A stretch of DNA of 64,000 nt from positions 1 through 64,000 of the forward strand of contig JAHJSA010000077.1 of assembly GCA_018830645.1 (NCBI GenBank). The letters run 5' to 3'. Below the pieces are notes generated by a model. It ran no database searches. It worked only from the letters and a program-made list of their open reading frames with translations, and was not told the origin of the DNA. Every line of letters begins with the position of its first letter. The first letter of the stretch is position 1. Position numbers and translations under genes: made by a program. This DNA comes from Actinomycetota bacterium. Its GTDB lineage: Bacteria > Actinomycetota > Thermoleophilia > RBG-16-64-13. Positions 16,386-25,117 of this stretch are shown piece after piece.

Positions 16386-17290
16386 GCGAGCCGCCCCTGC
16401 CGTTCGGGCGCTCCATCGAGACCGAAGACGGAAGCGGCGTTGCGGCCGAAGATCGCCGCCCTGATTGTGGGGTCGAGGTCGAAGGTGTCTTCCAGGTAGC
16501 GACGAGGTGAGATGAGGGGGAAGTCGCTGCCGAACAACAGTTTCTCGGGTCCCGCGGCCGTCGCGGCCACGGAGTACACGTCTCGCCGGTACAGGTACGG
16601 CACGGCCGATGTGTCGTAATACACGTTCGCCAAGACCCGACGGGGTTCCGCCATCATCTCGTAGAAGAAGAGACCGCCTCCCATATGCGCGAAGATGGTG
16701 ACCAGGTCAGGATGGCGGCTCGCGAAGTCGTAGCACGGTCCGGGGGTGGCCTCGCCCTTCCCGGGGTACTTGTGGCCCACCGGTTCGTTCGAGTGCATGT
16801 TGAGTGGCAGCCCGCGTTCGGTGAGCACGCCGGCCACCTCGTCCAACCCGCGCGACTCGGCCAAGTCGAAGCGCTGACCGTCGGGGAAGAGCTCACCGCA
16901 ACCGACCAGCCCGGCGTCGAAGCACCTCTCAAGCTCGGGGATGGCGCCCGGCACCTCCGGCGAGACGCAGGCCAAACCGATGAACCTGTCCGGGTGGGTA
17001 CGGACAGCTTCGATCACGTAGTCGTTGGTGTCGCGGCAGCGTCCCTGATCGCGGTAGGCGAACCCGAAGACCACCGAACGGTCCACCCCAGTGGCGTCCA
17101 TCTCTTCGATGACGCGCTCGAACGGCACCATGCGCGACTTCGGGTCGGTATACAGCGCACAGAACCAATCGTCACAATCCAAGTGCTCCACGCGCGCCGC
17201 GATGACCCCGGGCGAGAACAGATGCACGTGCGCATCGATCACGGGGCCCCGCACCCGATACGACACTGGAGGAGTCAGCGCGTCGTTCAT
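16382..17290 (-). CDS. Amidohydrolase-family (amidohydrolase 2) metal-dependent hydrolase
   Basis: TIM-barrel hydrolase of about 302 aa. The start MNDALTPPVS at 17290 is 17 bases after the ddl stop; the track start at 17335 would overlap ddl. Metal-site motifs are present: DAHVHLFS near the N-terminus (HxH), NMHSNEP, FAHMGGGLFFYE and FGSDFPL near the end (the conserved aspartate). The family includes decarboxylases and lactonases as well as amidases, so the substrate is unknown. It is coupled to larB by ATGA. Nothing in its sequence ties it to cofactor synthesis or to peptidoglycan. Confidence 0.8.
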   Translation of the reverse strand: MNDALTPPVSYRVRGPVIDAHVHLFSPGVIAARVEHLDCDDWFCALYTDPKSRMVPFERVIEEMDATGVDRSVVFGFAYRDQGRCRDTNDYVIEAVRTHPDRFIGLACVSPEVPGAIPELERCFDAGLVGCGELFPDGQRFDLAESRGLDEVAGVLTERGLPLNMHSNEPVGHKYPGKGEATPGPCYDFASRHPDLVTIFAHMGGGLFFYEMMAEPRRVLANVYYDTSAVPYLYRRDVYSVAATAAGPEKLLFGSDFPLISPRRYLEDTFDLDPTIRAAIFGRNAASVFGLDGAPERQGRLA

Positions 17291-17306
17291 CGACCTGGCA
17301 ACGGGC

Positions 17307-18260
17307 TTAGGCGGAGATGCGAGCGTCCGACACAACGCTCAGGAGGATGAGTTCCACCAGCTCCGCGTAGCCGATGCCTGCCTCCCGGGCCTGCGCCGGC
17401 AGGTCGGAGAGGTCGGTCATGCCCGGCAGCGTGTTGATCTCCGTGAAGTACGGGGTCTCGTCCGCCGCCACCATGAAGTCCACCCTTCCATAACCTCGGC
17501 ACCCGATCGCCCGGAACGCGGCCACACTGAGCCGATCCACCTCGACCGCGGTCTCCGACGACAGCCGGGCCGGCAGGATGAACTCGGTCATGCCGTGAGT
17601 GTACTTGGCCTCGTAGTCGTAGAACTCGTTCTTGGGCACGAGCTCCAAGGTAGGCAGCACCTGCAGCCCGTCGGATCGCTCGAGCACCCCGACCGTGATC
17701 TCCCTGCCCTCGATGAACTGCTCGACGAACATCTGGCCGAACTGCCGCCGGCCGCTTTCGAGGCACTCTTCGAGCGTGTCACGGTCCGCGCACTTCGCCA
17801 CACCGAGGCTCGACCCCTCCTGTACGGGCTTCACCATGACCGGCAGCCCCATACGTTCGACGATCGCGGCGGCGGCGGTGCGCGCTTCCTCGTGCCGGCC
17901 GAACTCGTAGAAGTCGGGGGTGGGGACGCCGCTCTGCGCCACCACCTTCTTAGCGGCGATCTTGTGCATGCCGAGCGCCGAAGCGAGGACCCCCGAACCC
18001 GTATAGGGGATGCCCATGATGTCGAGCAGTCCCTGGATGGTCCCGTCTTCACCGTACCGACCGTGGAGTGCGAGGAAGGCCACGTCGATCCCTGCTTCGA
18101 TCATCCGGGCGCCCACGTCCCGCAACGCGTCGATGCGCACGACGTCGTACCCCAAGGAGGCGAGGGCGCGAAAGCAGTTCTCCCCCGACCTCAGAGAGAC
18201 CTCACGCTCTACCGAGAGCCCCCCCATGAGGACGCCTATTCTCTTGGATTTGAGATCCAC
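17307..18260 (-). CDS. ddl: D-alanine--D-alanine ligase
   Basis: ATP-grasp ligase that makes D-Ala-D-Ala for peptidoglycan; 317 aa. Motifs: GGLSVEREVSLRSG at the N-terminus, HGRYGEDGTIQGLLD, MVKPVQEGSSLGV and EINTLPGMTDLSDLP, which carries metal ligands. Start is GTG at 18260. It is the first gene of a packed group ddl, amidohydrolase, larB, small gene. All core ATP-grasp residues that I can identify are present. Confidence 0.95.
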   Translation of the reverse strand: MDLKSKRIGVLMGGLSVEREVSLRSGENCFRALASLGYDVVRIDALRDVGARMIEAGIDVAFLALHGRYGEDGTIQGLLDIMGIPYTGSGVLASALGMHKIAAKKVVAQSGVPTPDFYEFGRHEEARTAAAAIVERMGLPVMVKPVQEGSSLGVAKCADRDTLEECLESGRRQFGQMFVEQFIEGREITVGVLERSDGLQVLPTLELVPKNEFYDYEAKYTHGMTEFILPARLSSETAVEVDRLSVAAFRAIGCRGYGRVDFMVAADETPYFTEINTLPGMTDLSDLPAQAREAGIGYAELVELILLSVVSDARISA

Positions 18261-18310
18261 ACGGAAACTGTAACACAGCCCGGCGCAGCGTCCTTTCCCC
18301 GCGCCCTGAT

Positions 18311-19195
18311 CTAGCGGGCCAGCGACACCCTCGGCTGGACTCCCGCGGACGCGACCGAGCGCCGGGTGCTTCGCAACGAGGTGGACGCGTCGGCGCTGGC
18401 CAGTAGTTCGTCGACTGTCCGGCCGTCACGCGGATATACGGCGTAGCCGACGAAACTGTCGATCTTCCGTCCTTCGATCAGTCTCTGGTTCACAGCCTTC
18501 GAGACCGCCGCAGCGAACTCCGACGCCTCCACCGAACCGCGCACGGGCCAGGCTAGGGCAAGGAGATCAGCGGCTAGACGGAACGCCTCCGCACTCCGCC
18601 CCACTTCACGCGTCGCCCGGCGGCCCACGGCGCCCAGGGCCCTCTCCGCCGCGTCGCGACCGTAGTACGCCACCAGCTCTTCGAACCTGTGGACGCGCAC
18701 GATCATCACGCCGAACGTGGGCCCGTTCGTCTCGGCGACTTCAGCCTGCTCGCGTACCACGTCGCGGAAGCACACCGATGTGCGCAGCCCCGTGGCCGGG
18801 TCTACGAGCCGTGGCCCTCTCCTCCGGGCGCGTTCCGCCAGATCCTCCCGGCGGCGGATCACCACCGACGACGCGACGCTCAACACCCAGGCTCCGACCA
18901 ACAAGCCGGTGAGCCACGTCGGGTTCCCCCACATGGCGAGGGGTAGGGTGAGGGCGACGTCGAACAGGCAAAGAAGATACCCGAGACCGGCGTCATCACG
19001 GAAGGTCACGGTCAAGCGCAGCGACCAGAGCGCGTATGCGATCAGGATCAGGGAATAGAGACCAGAAAGAAGGCCCACCCGCAGTCCGAACGCGGATGGG
19101 CCTAACAGGGCGACGAAGCCGAGGAGTGGTAGACGATACCTCCCCTTGGAGTGCTCTCCTGAGCGCGGACGCTTGGCTGTGAAAGTGGCACCCAT
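18311..19195 (-). CDS. Membrane protein with degenerate GGDEF domain
   Basis: 294 aa. Residues about 20-115 form 4-5 membrane segments; residues about 130-280 align in pattern with a diguanylate cyclase domain, beginning DPATGLRTSVCFRDVV and continuing with VRVHRFEELVAYYGRDAAERAL. Where R-x-GGDEF is expected the sequence reads RLAADLLALAW, so the active-site loop and metal residues are lost. It is therefore unlikely to make c-di-GMP and may act as a nucleotide-binding or scaffold relic. It has a strong promoter very close to its start (separate entry). The nearest intact c-di-GMP domain in the window is the HD-GYP protein at 25299-27461. Confidence 0.7.
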   Translation of the reverse strand: MGATFTAKRPRSGEHSKGRYRLPLLGFVALLGPSAFGLRVGLLSGLYSLILIAYALWSLRLTVTFRDDAGLGYLLCLFDVALTLPLAMWGNPTWLTGLLVGAWVLSVASSVVIRRREDLAERARRRGPRLVDPATGLRTSVCFRDVVREQAEVAETNGPTFGVMIVRVHRFEELVAYYGRDAAERALGAVGRRATREVGRSAEAFRLAADLLALAWPVRGSVEASEFAAAVSKAVNQRLIEGRKIDSFVGYAVYPRDGRTVDELLASADASTSLRSTRRSVASAGVQPRVSLAR

Positions 19196-19209
19196 GTGAT
19201 TCTGCCTGC

Positions 19210-19238
19210 ACTATATGATATATGAAATGCCATTGCAA
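19210..19238 (-). promoter_or_regulatory. Sigma-A-type promoter for the degenerate GGDEF gene
   Basis: On the minus strand TTGCAA (19238-19233) is followed after exactly 17 bases by TATAGT (19215-19210). This lies in the most AT-rich 60 bases of the neighbourhood. The expected +1 is only about 7-8 bases before the ATG at 19195, so the transcript would be nearly leaderless. Confidence 0.65.
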
Positions 19239-19458
19239 GAGATATTGCTAAACCATGAAAATGAAATACGGCTCTGTTCGTTCGGGGAGTCGGATGACCG
19301 CCTCCGCCCACTCCCAACCCCCGTGCGAACTCCTTTCGGTCGCCCGACGCGCACATCGTGGAACATCCCGTGACGGTCCTCCGTACGAAGGATGAAGGGA
19401 CCGGATCCAGCCGGTCCGCCGCCGAGGCGGCACCGCATCGTACGTGGGAGCGAGTCGA

Positions 19459-20085
19459 GTGGACACAGCAGTCATACCGACCCGGAGCGGAGCGCGATCC
19501 GCGATGATCGAACCCGTGACCTCCGAGACGGATGAGCGGCTCGCGGTCAGATCGGCTCGGGGCGACCTCCGTGCGTACGAGGAGCTCGTCGTGCGCCACC
19601 AGAGGCTCATTCTGAGGATCCTTTGGGCGAGGGGCGCGTGGTCACAGGAGGACGCCGAGGACCTCGCCCAAGAGACGTTCGTGCGGGCGTGGGAACGCCT
19701 CGGCACCTACGACTCGTCCCGTCCATTCAAGTCCTGGATCGCGCGGATCGCCGGGAACCTGGCGATCGATCGTCATCGGGCCGACTCCCGTCGGCCACGG
19801 ACCACCGATCTCGACGAAGTCGGAGCCACGTTGACGACCGGGGGTCCCGGTCCGGCGGCCATCGCGATCGAGAACGAGCGACAGCGAGAGCTACTCAGCC
19901 GCCTCCGAGAACTGCCGGAACACTACCGCCAAGTGATCGTGTTGCGGTTTCTCGAGGACCTGAGCTACGAGGAGATCGCCGAACTGCTCGATCTACCCAT
20001 GGGCTCAGTGAAGACCCGAATCTTCAGGGGGCGAGAGATGCTGAAACGGCGCCTGCGCCCAGACACAGTGGAGGGAGAAGGGTGA
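19459..20085 (+). CDS. ECF-type RNA polymerase sigma factor
   Basis: About 208 aa. Region 2 is at residues ~20-90 (ARGDLRAYEELVVRHQRL, then DAEDLAQETFVRAWERL and FKSWIARIAGNLAIDRHR). Region 4 is at ~140-195 (LPEHYRQVIVLRFLEDLSYEEIAELLDLPMGSVKTRIFRGRE). GTG at 19459 has GGGAG eight bases upstream; ATG at 19504 is a possible alternative. The next gene, an anti-sigma factor, starts on the A of this gene's stop (GTGATG), and the third gene follows with overlap, a standard sigma/anti-sigma operon. The signal it senses is presumably at the envelope because the anti-sigma factor is membrane-bound. Confidence 0.9.
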   Translation: MDTAVIPTRSGARSAMIEPVTSETDERLAVRSARGDLRAYEELVVRHQRLILRILWARGAWSQEDAEDLAQETFVRAWERLGTYDSSRPFKSWIARIAGNLAIDRHRADSRRPRTTDLDEVGATLTTGGPGPAAIAIENERQRELLSRLRELPEHYRQVIVLRFLEDLSYEEIAELLDLPMGSVKTRIFRGREMLKRRLRPDTVEGEG

Positions 20086-20648
20086 TGACCGAATCCCACG
20101 CCGGCGCGGAAGACCTCTTCCTCTTCTCCGAAGGCCTACTCGACGACGGACCACATCGACTGGTCGCGGCTCATCTGAGCACGTGTGCGATATGCGCCGA
20201 ACGGTACCGAAGAGAGGCGGAACTCACCGTTTCCCTGAAGTCGCTGCCGGCCCCCACGTCCGCGCCCGGCCTGGTCGCCGACGTCACGCGGGCGATCAGG
20301 CGTCAGGGAGCGCTCCGCGCATCTCCGTGGTGGTGGCTGGTGGGCGCCTGCCTCCTGGTCTTGTCGGGAGCACAGTGGCTCGTGGCGTCCGACCTCACCG
20401 TGGCGGGAGCGGGAGCCGCCTTCGTCCACGCGGGGCGGGATCTGACGGTCACCGCACTCAGCGTGGTCCAGGCGCTCGCCGACCCGCAGACCTGGCTCCA
20501 CGTGGCGGAGGCGGCCGCGGTGGCGCTCGATACGACGAGCACGTCCACCCTCTTGTTGATGGGCTGGTTCTTCGCGGCCGCCCTGGTCGCTGTGGCGGCC
20601 AACGCGCTGTTGTGGTCGATGGCCCGGCGTGTGTTGGCGATCAGATGA
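20085..20648 (+). CDS. Membrane-bound anti-sigma factor with ZAS zinc finger
   Basis: 187 aa, too short to appear as its own track entry. Residues about 10-45 contain HLSTCAICAERY, the H-x3-C-x2-C zinc-associated anti-sigma motif. Two hydrophobic stretches follow at about residues 82-102 and 155-178, so the region between them is probably outside the cell. It starts at ATG 20085, overlapping the sigma gene's stop, and is preceded by GGAGGGAGAAGGG. By analogy with the family it holds the upstream sigma factor inactive until an envelope signal arrives; the partner assignment rests on the operon arrangement. Confidence 0.85.
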   Translation: MTESHAGAEDLFLFSEGLLDDGPHRLVAAHLSTCAICAERYRREAELTVSLKSLPAPTSAPGLVADVTRAIRRQGALRASPWWWLVGACLLVLSGAQWLVASDLTVAGAGAAFVHAGRDLTVTALSVVQALADPQTWLHVAEAAAVALDTTSTSTLLLMGWFFAAALVAVAANALLWSMARRVLAIR

Positions 20649-20728
20649 AGAGCGACGGAATGAACGGCGACGATGCTCACGAAGTCGCCTTGGCGAAGCT
20701 ACTGATCGCTCCCCGGAGGAGGCGAACG

Positions 20729-21916
20729 ATGACACGAACTCGAATCATGTTGGGCTCATCCCGAAGAACGACCTCCGGCCCGAGCGTGCTACGAGGCAGG
20801 CTCGCGCGCATCGCGAGTGCGCTCGCGCTGGCCGTCGTCCTCACCCTGGCGTGTTTCGCGGCGGGCTCGGTCGACACCGCCTATGCCGACACTGTGTTCC
20901 GCCTGAACGGTGACATATACGTCGATCCCGACCAGGTAGTCGACACCGCCTCCACGCTGAACGGAGACATCGTCATCGAGGGACACGTGCTCGACACCGC
21001 CTTCGCGGCGAACGGCGATATCGAGGTGAGGTCGGGGGGGCGGGTCGACGGAGACGCGGTCAGCCTCACGGGCCACGTGCTGGTGGAAGAGGGCGGCGTC
21101 GTGGGGGGCGAGATAGTAGAACTCGGTGGAACCCAGATAACCTCGGGAAGCAGCGACTCGCCCGCAGCCGAGTCCCCAGGGGGGCAGCCGGTACGAGCCG
21201 TCGACAAGGGCGGCGCGTTCGGCCGGTTCTTCTTCCTGCTGGGCTCCTTGGGGCTCGGGCTACTGCTCATCATGATCGCGGGAACGAGTCTGCGGGGTGT
21301 GGGGCAGGAACTCGAGGCGCGCCCCGGGCGCAGCGCTCTTGTGAGCCTTGGGGCGTCGCTGGGTCTGCCGATCCTCTGGGTGATCCTCCTGATCTCGGTC
21401 GTGGGCATTCCCGTCGCCCTGCTCATGATCCCTGTGGTCCCACTTGTGTCGATGTTCGGCCTCTACGCGATCGCCCTCGTGGTGGGTGAGCGTCTGCTCA
21501 TACTTGTGGGCCGCGAGAGCGCCGGGCCGGCGTGGGCGATGCTGGCGGGGGTCGCACTGCTTGCCGTCGTCAGTTTCGTACCGATCCTGGGCGCACTCAT
21601 CCTGATGACGGGTTCGTTCCTCGGATTGGGCGCCACGCTGGCCCGCATCTGGGATGTCTACCAGACCCGCCGCATGATCAAGAGCGCCGCGTATCTGGGT
21701 GGGGCGCAACCGACAGTGACCCCGCGAGCCCCCGCGCCGTACGCGCCGGAAGCACCGCCGGATCCGCAGGATCCGCAGGCTCCGCAGGCCGCCGCGACCC
21801 ACGCGCCGGAAGCACCGCAGGCCCCTGAGCCCGCGGCGCCGTCCGCACCACCCGTGGTCGCGGAAGCACCCGAAACGCCCGGCCGGCCCGAGGGCGGCCC
21901 GCGGTTCCACATCTGA
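20729..21916 (+). CDS. Secreted/membrane protein with bactofilin-like repeats, third gene of sigma operon
   Basis: I do not know this protein's function. Two starts are possible: ATG 20645, overlapping the anti-sigma stop, or ATG 20729, which has GGAGGAGG six bases upstream; I chose the latter (395 aa). It has a signal peptide ending near TAYA. Residues ~30-110 repeat a pattern LNGDIYV, LNGDIVIEG, ANGDIEV, LTGHVLVEEG, resembling the beta-helix rungs of polymer-forming bactofilins but placed outside the membrane. Four or so membrane helices lie at ~145-300, and the tail is rich in proline and alanine. Co-expression with an ECF sigma pair suggests an envelope-stress effector. Confidence 0.7.
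   Translation: MTRTRIMLGSSRRTTSGPSVLRGRLARIASALALAVVLTLACFAAGSVDTAYADTVFRLNGDIYVDPDQVVDTASTLNGDIVIEGHVLDTAFAANGDIEVRSGGRVDGDAVSLTGHVLVEEGGVVGGEIVELGGTQITSGSSDSPAAESPGGQPVRAVDKGGAFGRFFFLLGSLGLGLLLIMIAGTSLRGVGQELEARPGRSALVSLGASLGLPILWVILLISVVGIPVALLMIPVVPLVSMFGLYAIALVVGERLLILVGRESAGPAWAMLAGVALLAVVSFVPILGALILMTGSFLGLGATLARIWDVYQTRRMIKSAAYLGGAQPTVTPRAPAPYAPEAPPDPQDPQAPQAAATHAPEAPQAPEPAAPSAPPVVAEAPETPGRPEGGPRFHI
21761..21787 (+). repeat. 9-nt tandem repeat in the Pro/Ala-rich tail
   Basis: Three copies of gatccgcag (third gctccgcag) encode DPQ/APQ units. A longer direct repeat, acgcgccggaagcaccg, flanks it at 21741 and 21801. It is in frame and coding. Confidence 0.7.
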
Positions 21917-21963
21917 TCGGGAACCGGTTGCGGACCGCGCCCCGCGCAGCCACGCAGATAGGG

Positions 21964-21995
21964 ACGACCCGACGGCTACACCGTCGCCGGGTCGT
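21964..21995. terminator. Hairpin terminator between convergent operons
   Basis: acgacccgacgg and ccgtc...gggtcgt form a 12-bp stem with a 5-base loop (ctaca) and a 3-base bulge. It lies between the end of the sigma operon and the end of azlD and can serve both strands. Confidence 0.65.
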
Positions 21996-22010
21996 CTGTT
22001 CGCGCAGGGA

Positions 22011-22325
22011 TCAGGCGAAAGCCCGCAACGCCATCATGAGCAGAGACCCGGCGACGACAGTGAGGATCAAGCTACGACTCCACGCGGCGATGAGCACAGT
22101 GGGCAGCGTGACCAAGAGACCCTGGTTCGACAGGGAGATGTCCAGAACGCCTTCGGGAGCAAGTACGAGGGGAGCGACGAAGGCGGCGAGCACGGCGACC
22201 GGCACGGCCTCAAGGAAGCGCAGCACCCGCGGTGGCAACGTGCGGTGGGCCAAGACGAACAGGGGGAGCAGTCGAGAGAAGTACGTGACCGCACCCATGG
22301 CGACGAAGGCAGCGAGCAGTCTCAT
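22011..22325 (-). CDS. azlD: Branched-chain amino acid exporter small subunit AzlD
   Basis: Small membrane protein of 104 aa with four hydrophobic segments, matching AzlD in size and pattern (AVTYFSRLLPLFVLA, LRFLEAVPVAVLAAFVAP). It forms a complex with AzlC. The ATG at 22325 overlaps the azlC stop (ATGA); the track's start five codons upstream is less likely. In Bacillus the AzlCD pair exports leucine analogues; the substrate here may be another branched-chain amino acid. Confidence 0.85.
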   Translation of the reverse strand: MRLLAAFVAMGAVTYFSRLLPLFVLAHRTLPPRVLRFLEAVPVAVLAAFVAPLVLAPEGVLDISLSNQGLLVTLPTVLIAAWSRSLILTVVAGSLLMMALRAFA

Positions 22326-23035
22326 CGCCGCTCCGCCCAAACGAGACCGACTCCGCCGGCCACGACCGTCGCCAGGATGATGCCGAGCAGGCCGGCTCCG
22401 AGCAGGTGCAGTCCCAGCGAGATCACCCCGGCGATACCCGCCACGATCACTCCGCCGGACCCGCGCATCTGAAGCATGAGCAGGCCGATGAACATCGCGA
22501 TGAGAGCATAGTCGAGTCCAAGTGCCAGAGGGTCTCCCACGAAACCGCCCAAGACCCCGCCCACGGCGGAACTCACGACCCAGGCGACCTGAAGCACTCC
22601 GTTGAGCCCCGCTACGAAAGGGAACGGGAGGCGCGTGTCCCGCGAAGCGGAGGCTCGGGCGGCCATGACGAAGCTCTCATCGGTGAGTTCGGCGGCAACC
22701 CAGGCCAGCCGCCCCCGACTCATGCGCTCGAGCCGCGGCGAGAGCGCCAGAGAGTAGAGAAGATGGCGCACGTTCACCAGGAACGTGGTGGCCACGAGCG
22801 CCGCGACGGAGGCTCCCTGGGAGATCAGCGACACGGCGATGAACTGCGCCGACCCGGCGTACACGAGCACCGACATGGAGACGACCGCCCAGAGCGGGAG
22901 GCCGGCGGCTGTGCCAACCACCCCGTAGGCGAACCCGATGGGCAGATAGCCGAGCACGACGGGCACGGCCTCGCGCGCTCCATCGCGCAGGCCGAGAGCC
23001 TCGGTGCTCGCTGTAGTCTCTTCCTGTTTAGACAT
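22322..23035 (-). CDS. azlC: Branched-chain amino acid exporter large subunit AzlC
   Basis: 237-aa polytopic membrane protein. Family motifs are VVLGYLPIGFAYGVVG at the start, YAGSAQFIAVSLI and NVRHLLYSLALSPRL in the middle, and ELTDESFVMA, all typical of AzlC. It is the first gene of the azlCD pair and is divergent from pilT, with 224 bases between start codons. No regulator of the AzlB type lies beside it. Confidence 0.9.
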   Translation of the reverse strand: MSKQEETTASTEALGLRDGAREAVPVVLGYLPIGFAYGVVGTAAGLPLWAVVSMSVLVYAGSAQFIAVSLISQGASVAALVATTFLVNVRHLLYSLALSPRLERMSRGRLAWVAAELTDESFVMAARASASRDTRLPFPFVAGLNGVLQVAWVVSSAVGGVLGGFVGDPLALGLDYALIAMFIGLLMLQMRGSGGVIVAGIAGVISLGLHLLGAGLLGIILATVVAGGVGLVWAERR

Positions 23036-23259
23036 GGCCGACCGATGGTAGCATCAGTCCTACCACTTGACCGACCGGCCTCCACTACGCTCGTCAAGCA
23101 AGACCCACCTGCTGCCGATACCGGGAAGAGCGCGTCCTCGGCCTCATGGCTGCGGGCGCTTCCGTTCACGAAGCAGGCCCCGTTCACCAACAGATGATGT
23201 CGCACGTCGCGACGTTGCCGCGACCGACGCACACGCCATGCGCGTCACCGGGAGGACTC

Positions 23260-24555
23260 GTGTATCAGCCGGACGTCGGCAGGTTGCTTCATATGATGAT
23301 CGAGAACGGCGGATCCGACCTTCACATCAAGGTGGGAAGCGCCCCCTGCATCCGACTGAACGGTGAGTTGGAGCGTGTCGACGGCACGGAGATGCTCCGG
23401 CCCGACGACACGCAGGAGATGCTCATGGGCCTCATGAGCACCGCACAGCGCAAGGAGTTCGAGGAGGAGCACGAACTCGATTTCGCGTACGCGATCCCCG
23501 GCCTTTCGCGCTTCCGCGTGAACGCGTTCTTCCAGCGCGGCTCGATAGGCGGGGTCTTCCGCACCATCCCGATAAGGATACCAACCGTGGAGGAGCTCGG
23601 GCTGCCTCCGATCGTGATCGATCTAGCCATGCGTCCCCGCGGCCTCGTCCTCGTGACTGGACCGACCGGGTCGGGCAAGTCGACAACGCTGGCCGCCATG
23701 GTCGATCACATCAACAAGCACAAGAAGGCGCACATCATGACCATAGAGGACCCGATCGAGTTCCTGCATCGAGATCAACTCTGCGTGGTCAATCAGCGGG
23801 AAGTGGGAGCGGACACGAAGGGCTTCAACCAGGCCCTCAAGCGGGTGCTACGCCAGGATCCCGACGTGATCCTCGTGGGCGAGCTTCGTGACCTCGAGAC
23901 GATATCGGCCGCGTGCACCGCCGCGGAAACCGGGCATCTCGTGTTCGGTACGCTACACACCACCTCGGCTCCCTCGACGATCGACCGCATGATCGACGTA
24001 TTCCCACCCCACCAGCAAGAGCAGATCCGCATGCAGCTCTCCATCACCCTGCAGGGCGTGATCTCTCAGACGTTGCTCCCCAAGATCGGTGGGGGGCGTG
24101 TGGCCGCCCACGAGGTGATGGTCTGTCTCACGTCGATCTCGAACCTCATCCGCGAAGCGAAGACCCACCAGATGGTCAACATCATCCAGTCCGGCTCTCG
24201 CCACGGCATGCACACGCTGGATCAGCGACTGGCCGAACTGGTGCGTGAAGGCAAGGTCACGTATGAGGAGGCCGAGAGCAAGGCACAAGACCAGGCCGGC
24301 TTCGAGGCCCAGTGCGGTCAGTTCAAGGGCCGACGCCAGGCCCCGGCACAGAATCCGTGGGCGCAGGCGGATGGAGCACGCCCGGTGGCCGTACCTCCCG
24401 GTCAGGGCGGCCCTCAGCAGCAACCCCGGCCCGCGGTGCCACCGAACGGAGGGCAGCAACCCCGGCCCGCGGTGCCACAGCAGGGTATGCAGCGACCTCC
24501 GGCGCCCCCCGGCGCCGCGGCCCCGATACCGGGGGGTCTACCTCCCGACCGCTGA
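23260..24555 (+). CDS. pilT: Type IV pilus retraction ATPase PilT
   Basis: Hexameric ATPase that depolymerises type IV pili at the inner membrane. I place the start at GTG 23260, preceded by GGGAGG, because VYQPDVGRLLHMMIENGGSD matches the usual PilT start; the track extends 38 codons upstream without support. Walker A is GPTGSGKSTT, the Asp box is near EDPIEF, Walker B is DVILVGELRD, and the His box is GHLVFGTLHTTSA. The first ~345 residues are a complete PilT. The last ~85 are an unusual Pro/Gln/Ala-rich tail with a duplicated segment. It stands alone; PilB lies about 9 kb away. Confidence 0.92.
   Translation: MYQPDVGRLLHMMIENGGSDLHIKVGSAPCIRLNGELERVDGTEMLRPDDTQEMLMGLMSTAQRKEFEEEHELDFAYAIPGLSRFRVNAFFQRGSIGGVFRTIPIRIPTVEELGLPPIVIDLAMRPRGLVLVTGPTGSGKSTTLAAMVDHINKHKKAHIMTIEDPIEFLHRDQLCVVNQREVGADTKGFNQALKRVLRQDPDVILVGELRDLETISAACTAAETGHLVFGTLHTTSAPSTIDRMIDVFPPHQQEQIRMQLSITLQGVISQTLLPKIGGGRVAAHEVMVCLTSISNLIREAKTHQMVNIIQSGSRHGMHTLDQRLAELVREGKVTYEEAESKAQDQAGFEAQCGQFKGRRQAPAQNPWAQADGARPVAVPPGQGGPQQQPRPAVPPNGGQQPRPAVPQQGMQRPPAPPGAAAPIPGGLPPDR
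24418..24478 (+). repeat. 25-nt direct repeat in the pilT tail
   Basis: cagcaaccccggcccgcggt... (25 nt) occurs at 24418-24442 and 24454-24478, period 36, encoding two QQPRPAVP units. It is in frame. Confidence 0.75.
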
Positions 24556-24568
24556 GCCGCGCTGTGGG

Positions 24569-24994
24569 CTAGGGAACGAGCAGTACGGGGATGGACAGGC
24601 CGTGCGTGACACGGTCGCTCACACTGCCGAGCAGAAGCCCTTTGAGCTCGCCCAGCCCGCGCTTGCCCATGACCACCACGTCGGCGCCGGTCCCTTCGGC
24701 CTGACGGACGATGACCTCGGCCGCCACACCCACTTCCACCTTGGTCTCGGCGCCGATCTCGGCGCCGGCCAAGAGGTGGAGCGAAGACGCCAGAGCCTCG
24801 CGACCGATGCTCTCCACGTACTCCTCCACGACGCTGTCGCCCAACCCAGCCACCATGACCAGAGCCTGGGGCACGGACACGACGGTGAGCAGGACGACTT
24901 CGGAGTCGAAGCGATGCGCCAGCTCCGCGGCCACCCGCACCGCTCTCAAGGCATGCTCGGAACCGTCCACGGGCACCAGGATGCGGCGGAACAT
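24569..24994 (-). CDS. Universal stress protein (UspA family)
   Basis: 141 aa from ATG 24994, which follows AAGGAGGGG; the track's extra six residues are upstream. The fold signature is complete: MFRRILVPVDGSEHALRAV at the N-terminus and VVMGKRGLGELKGLLLGSVSDRV near the end. The G-x2-G-x9-G-S/T pattern indicates an ATP-binding Usp. It ends 13 bases from the pilT stop on the opposite strand. Specific role unknown; the family binds ATP and accumulates under growth arrest. Confidence 0.88.
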   Translation of the reverse strand: MFRRILVPVDGSEHALRAVRVAAELAHRFDSEVVLLTVVSVPQALVMVAGLGDSVVEEYVESIGREALASSLHLLAGAEIGAETKVEVGVAAEVIVRQAEGTGADVVVMGKRGLGELKGLLLGSVSDRVTHGLSIPVLLVP

Positions 24995-25044
24995 GGCCCC
25001 TCCTTCGTACACGGCGGATCACAGCACGATAGTGCTCGAACAAG

Positions 25045-25117
25045 TGGAGGATACCGGGATCGAACCGGCGACCTCCGCCTTGCAAAGGCGGCGCTCTCCC
25101 AGCTGAGCTAATCCCCC
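25045..25117 (-). tRNA. tRNA-Ala (anticodon TGC)
   Basis: A complete cloverleaf can be drawn on the minus strand: acceptor GGGGGAT/ATCCTCC, D-arm TTAGCTCAGCTGGGAGAGC, anticodon loop TTTGCAA, T-arm GGTTCGATCC. It carries the G3-U70 pair that defines alanine tRNAs. The 3' CCA is not encoded. It lies alone between uspA and the HD-GYP gene. Confidence 0.95.
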
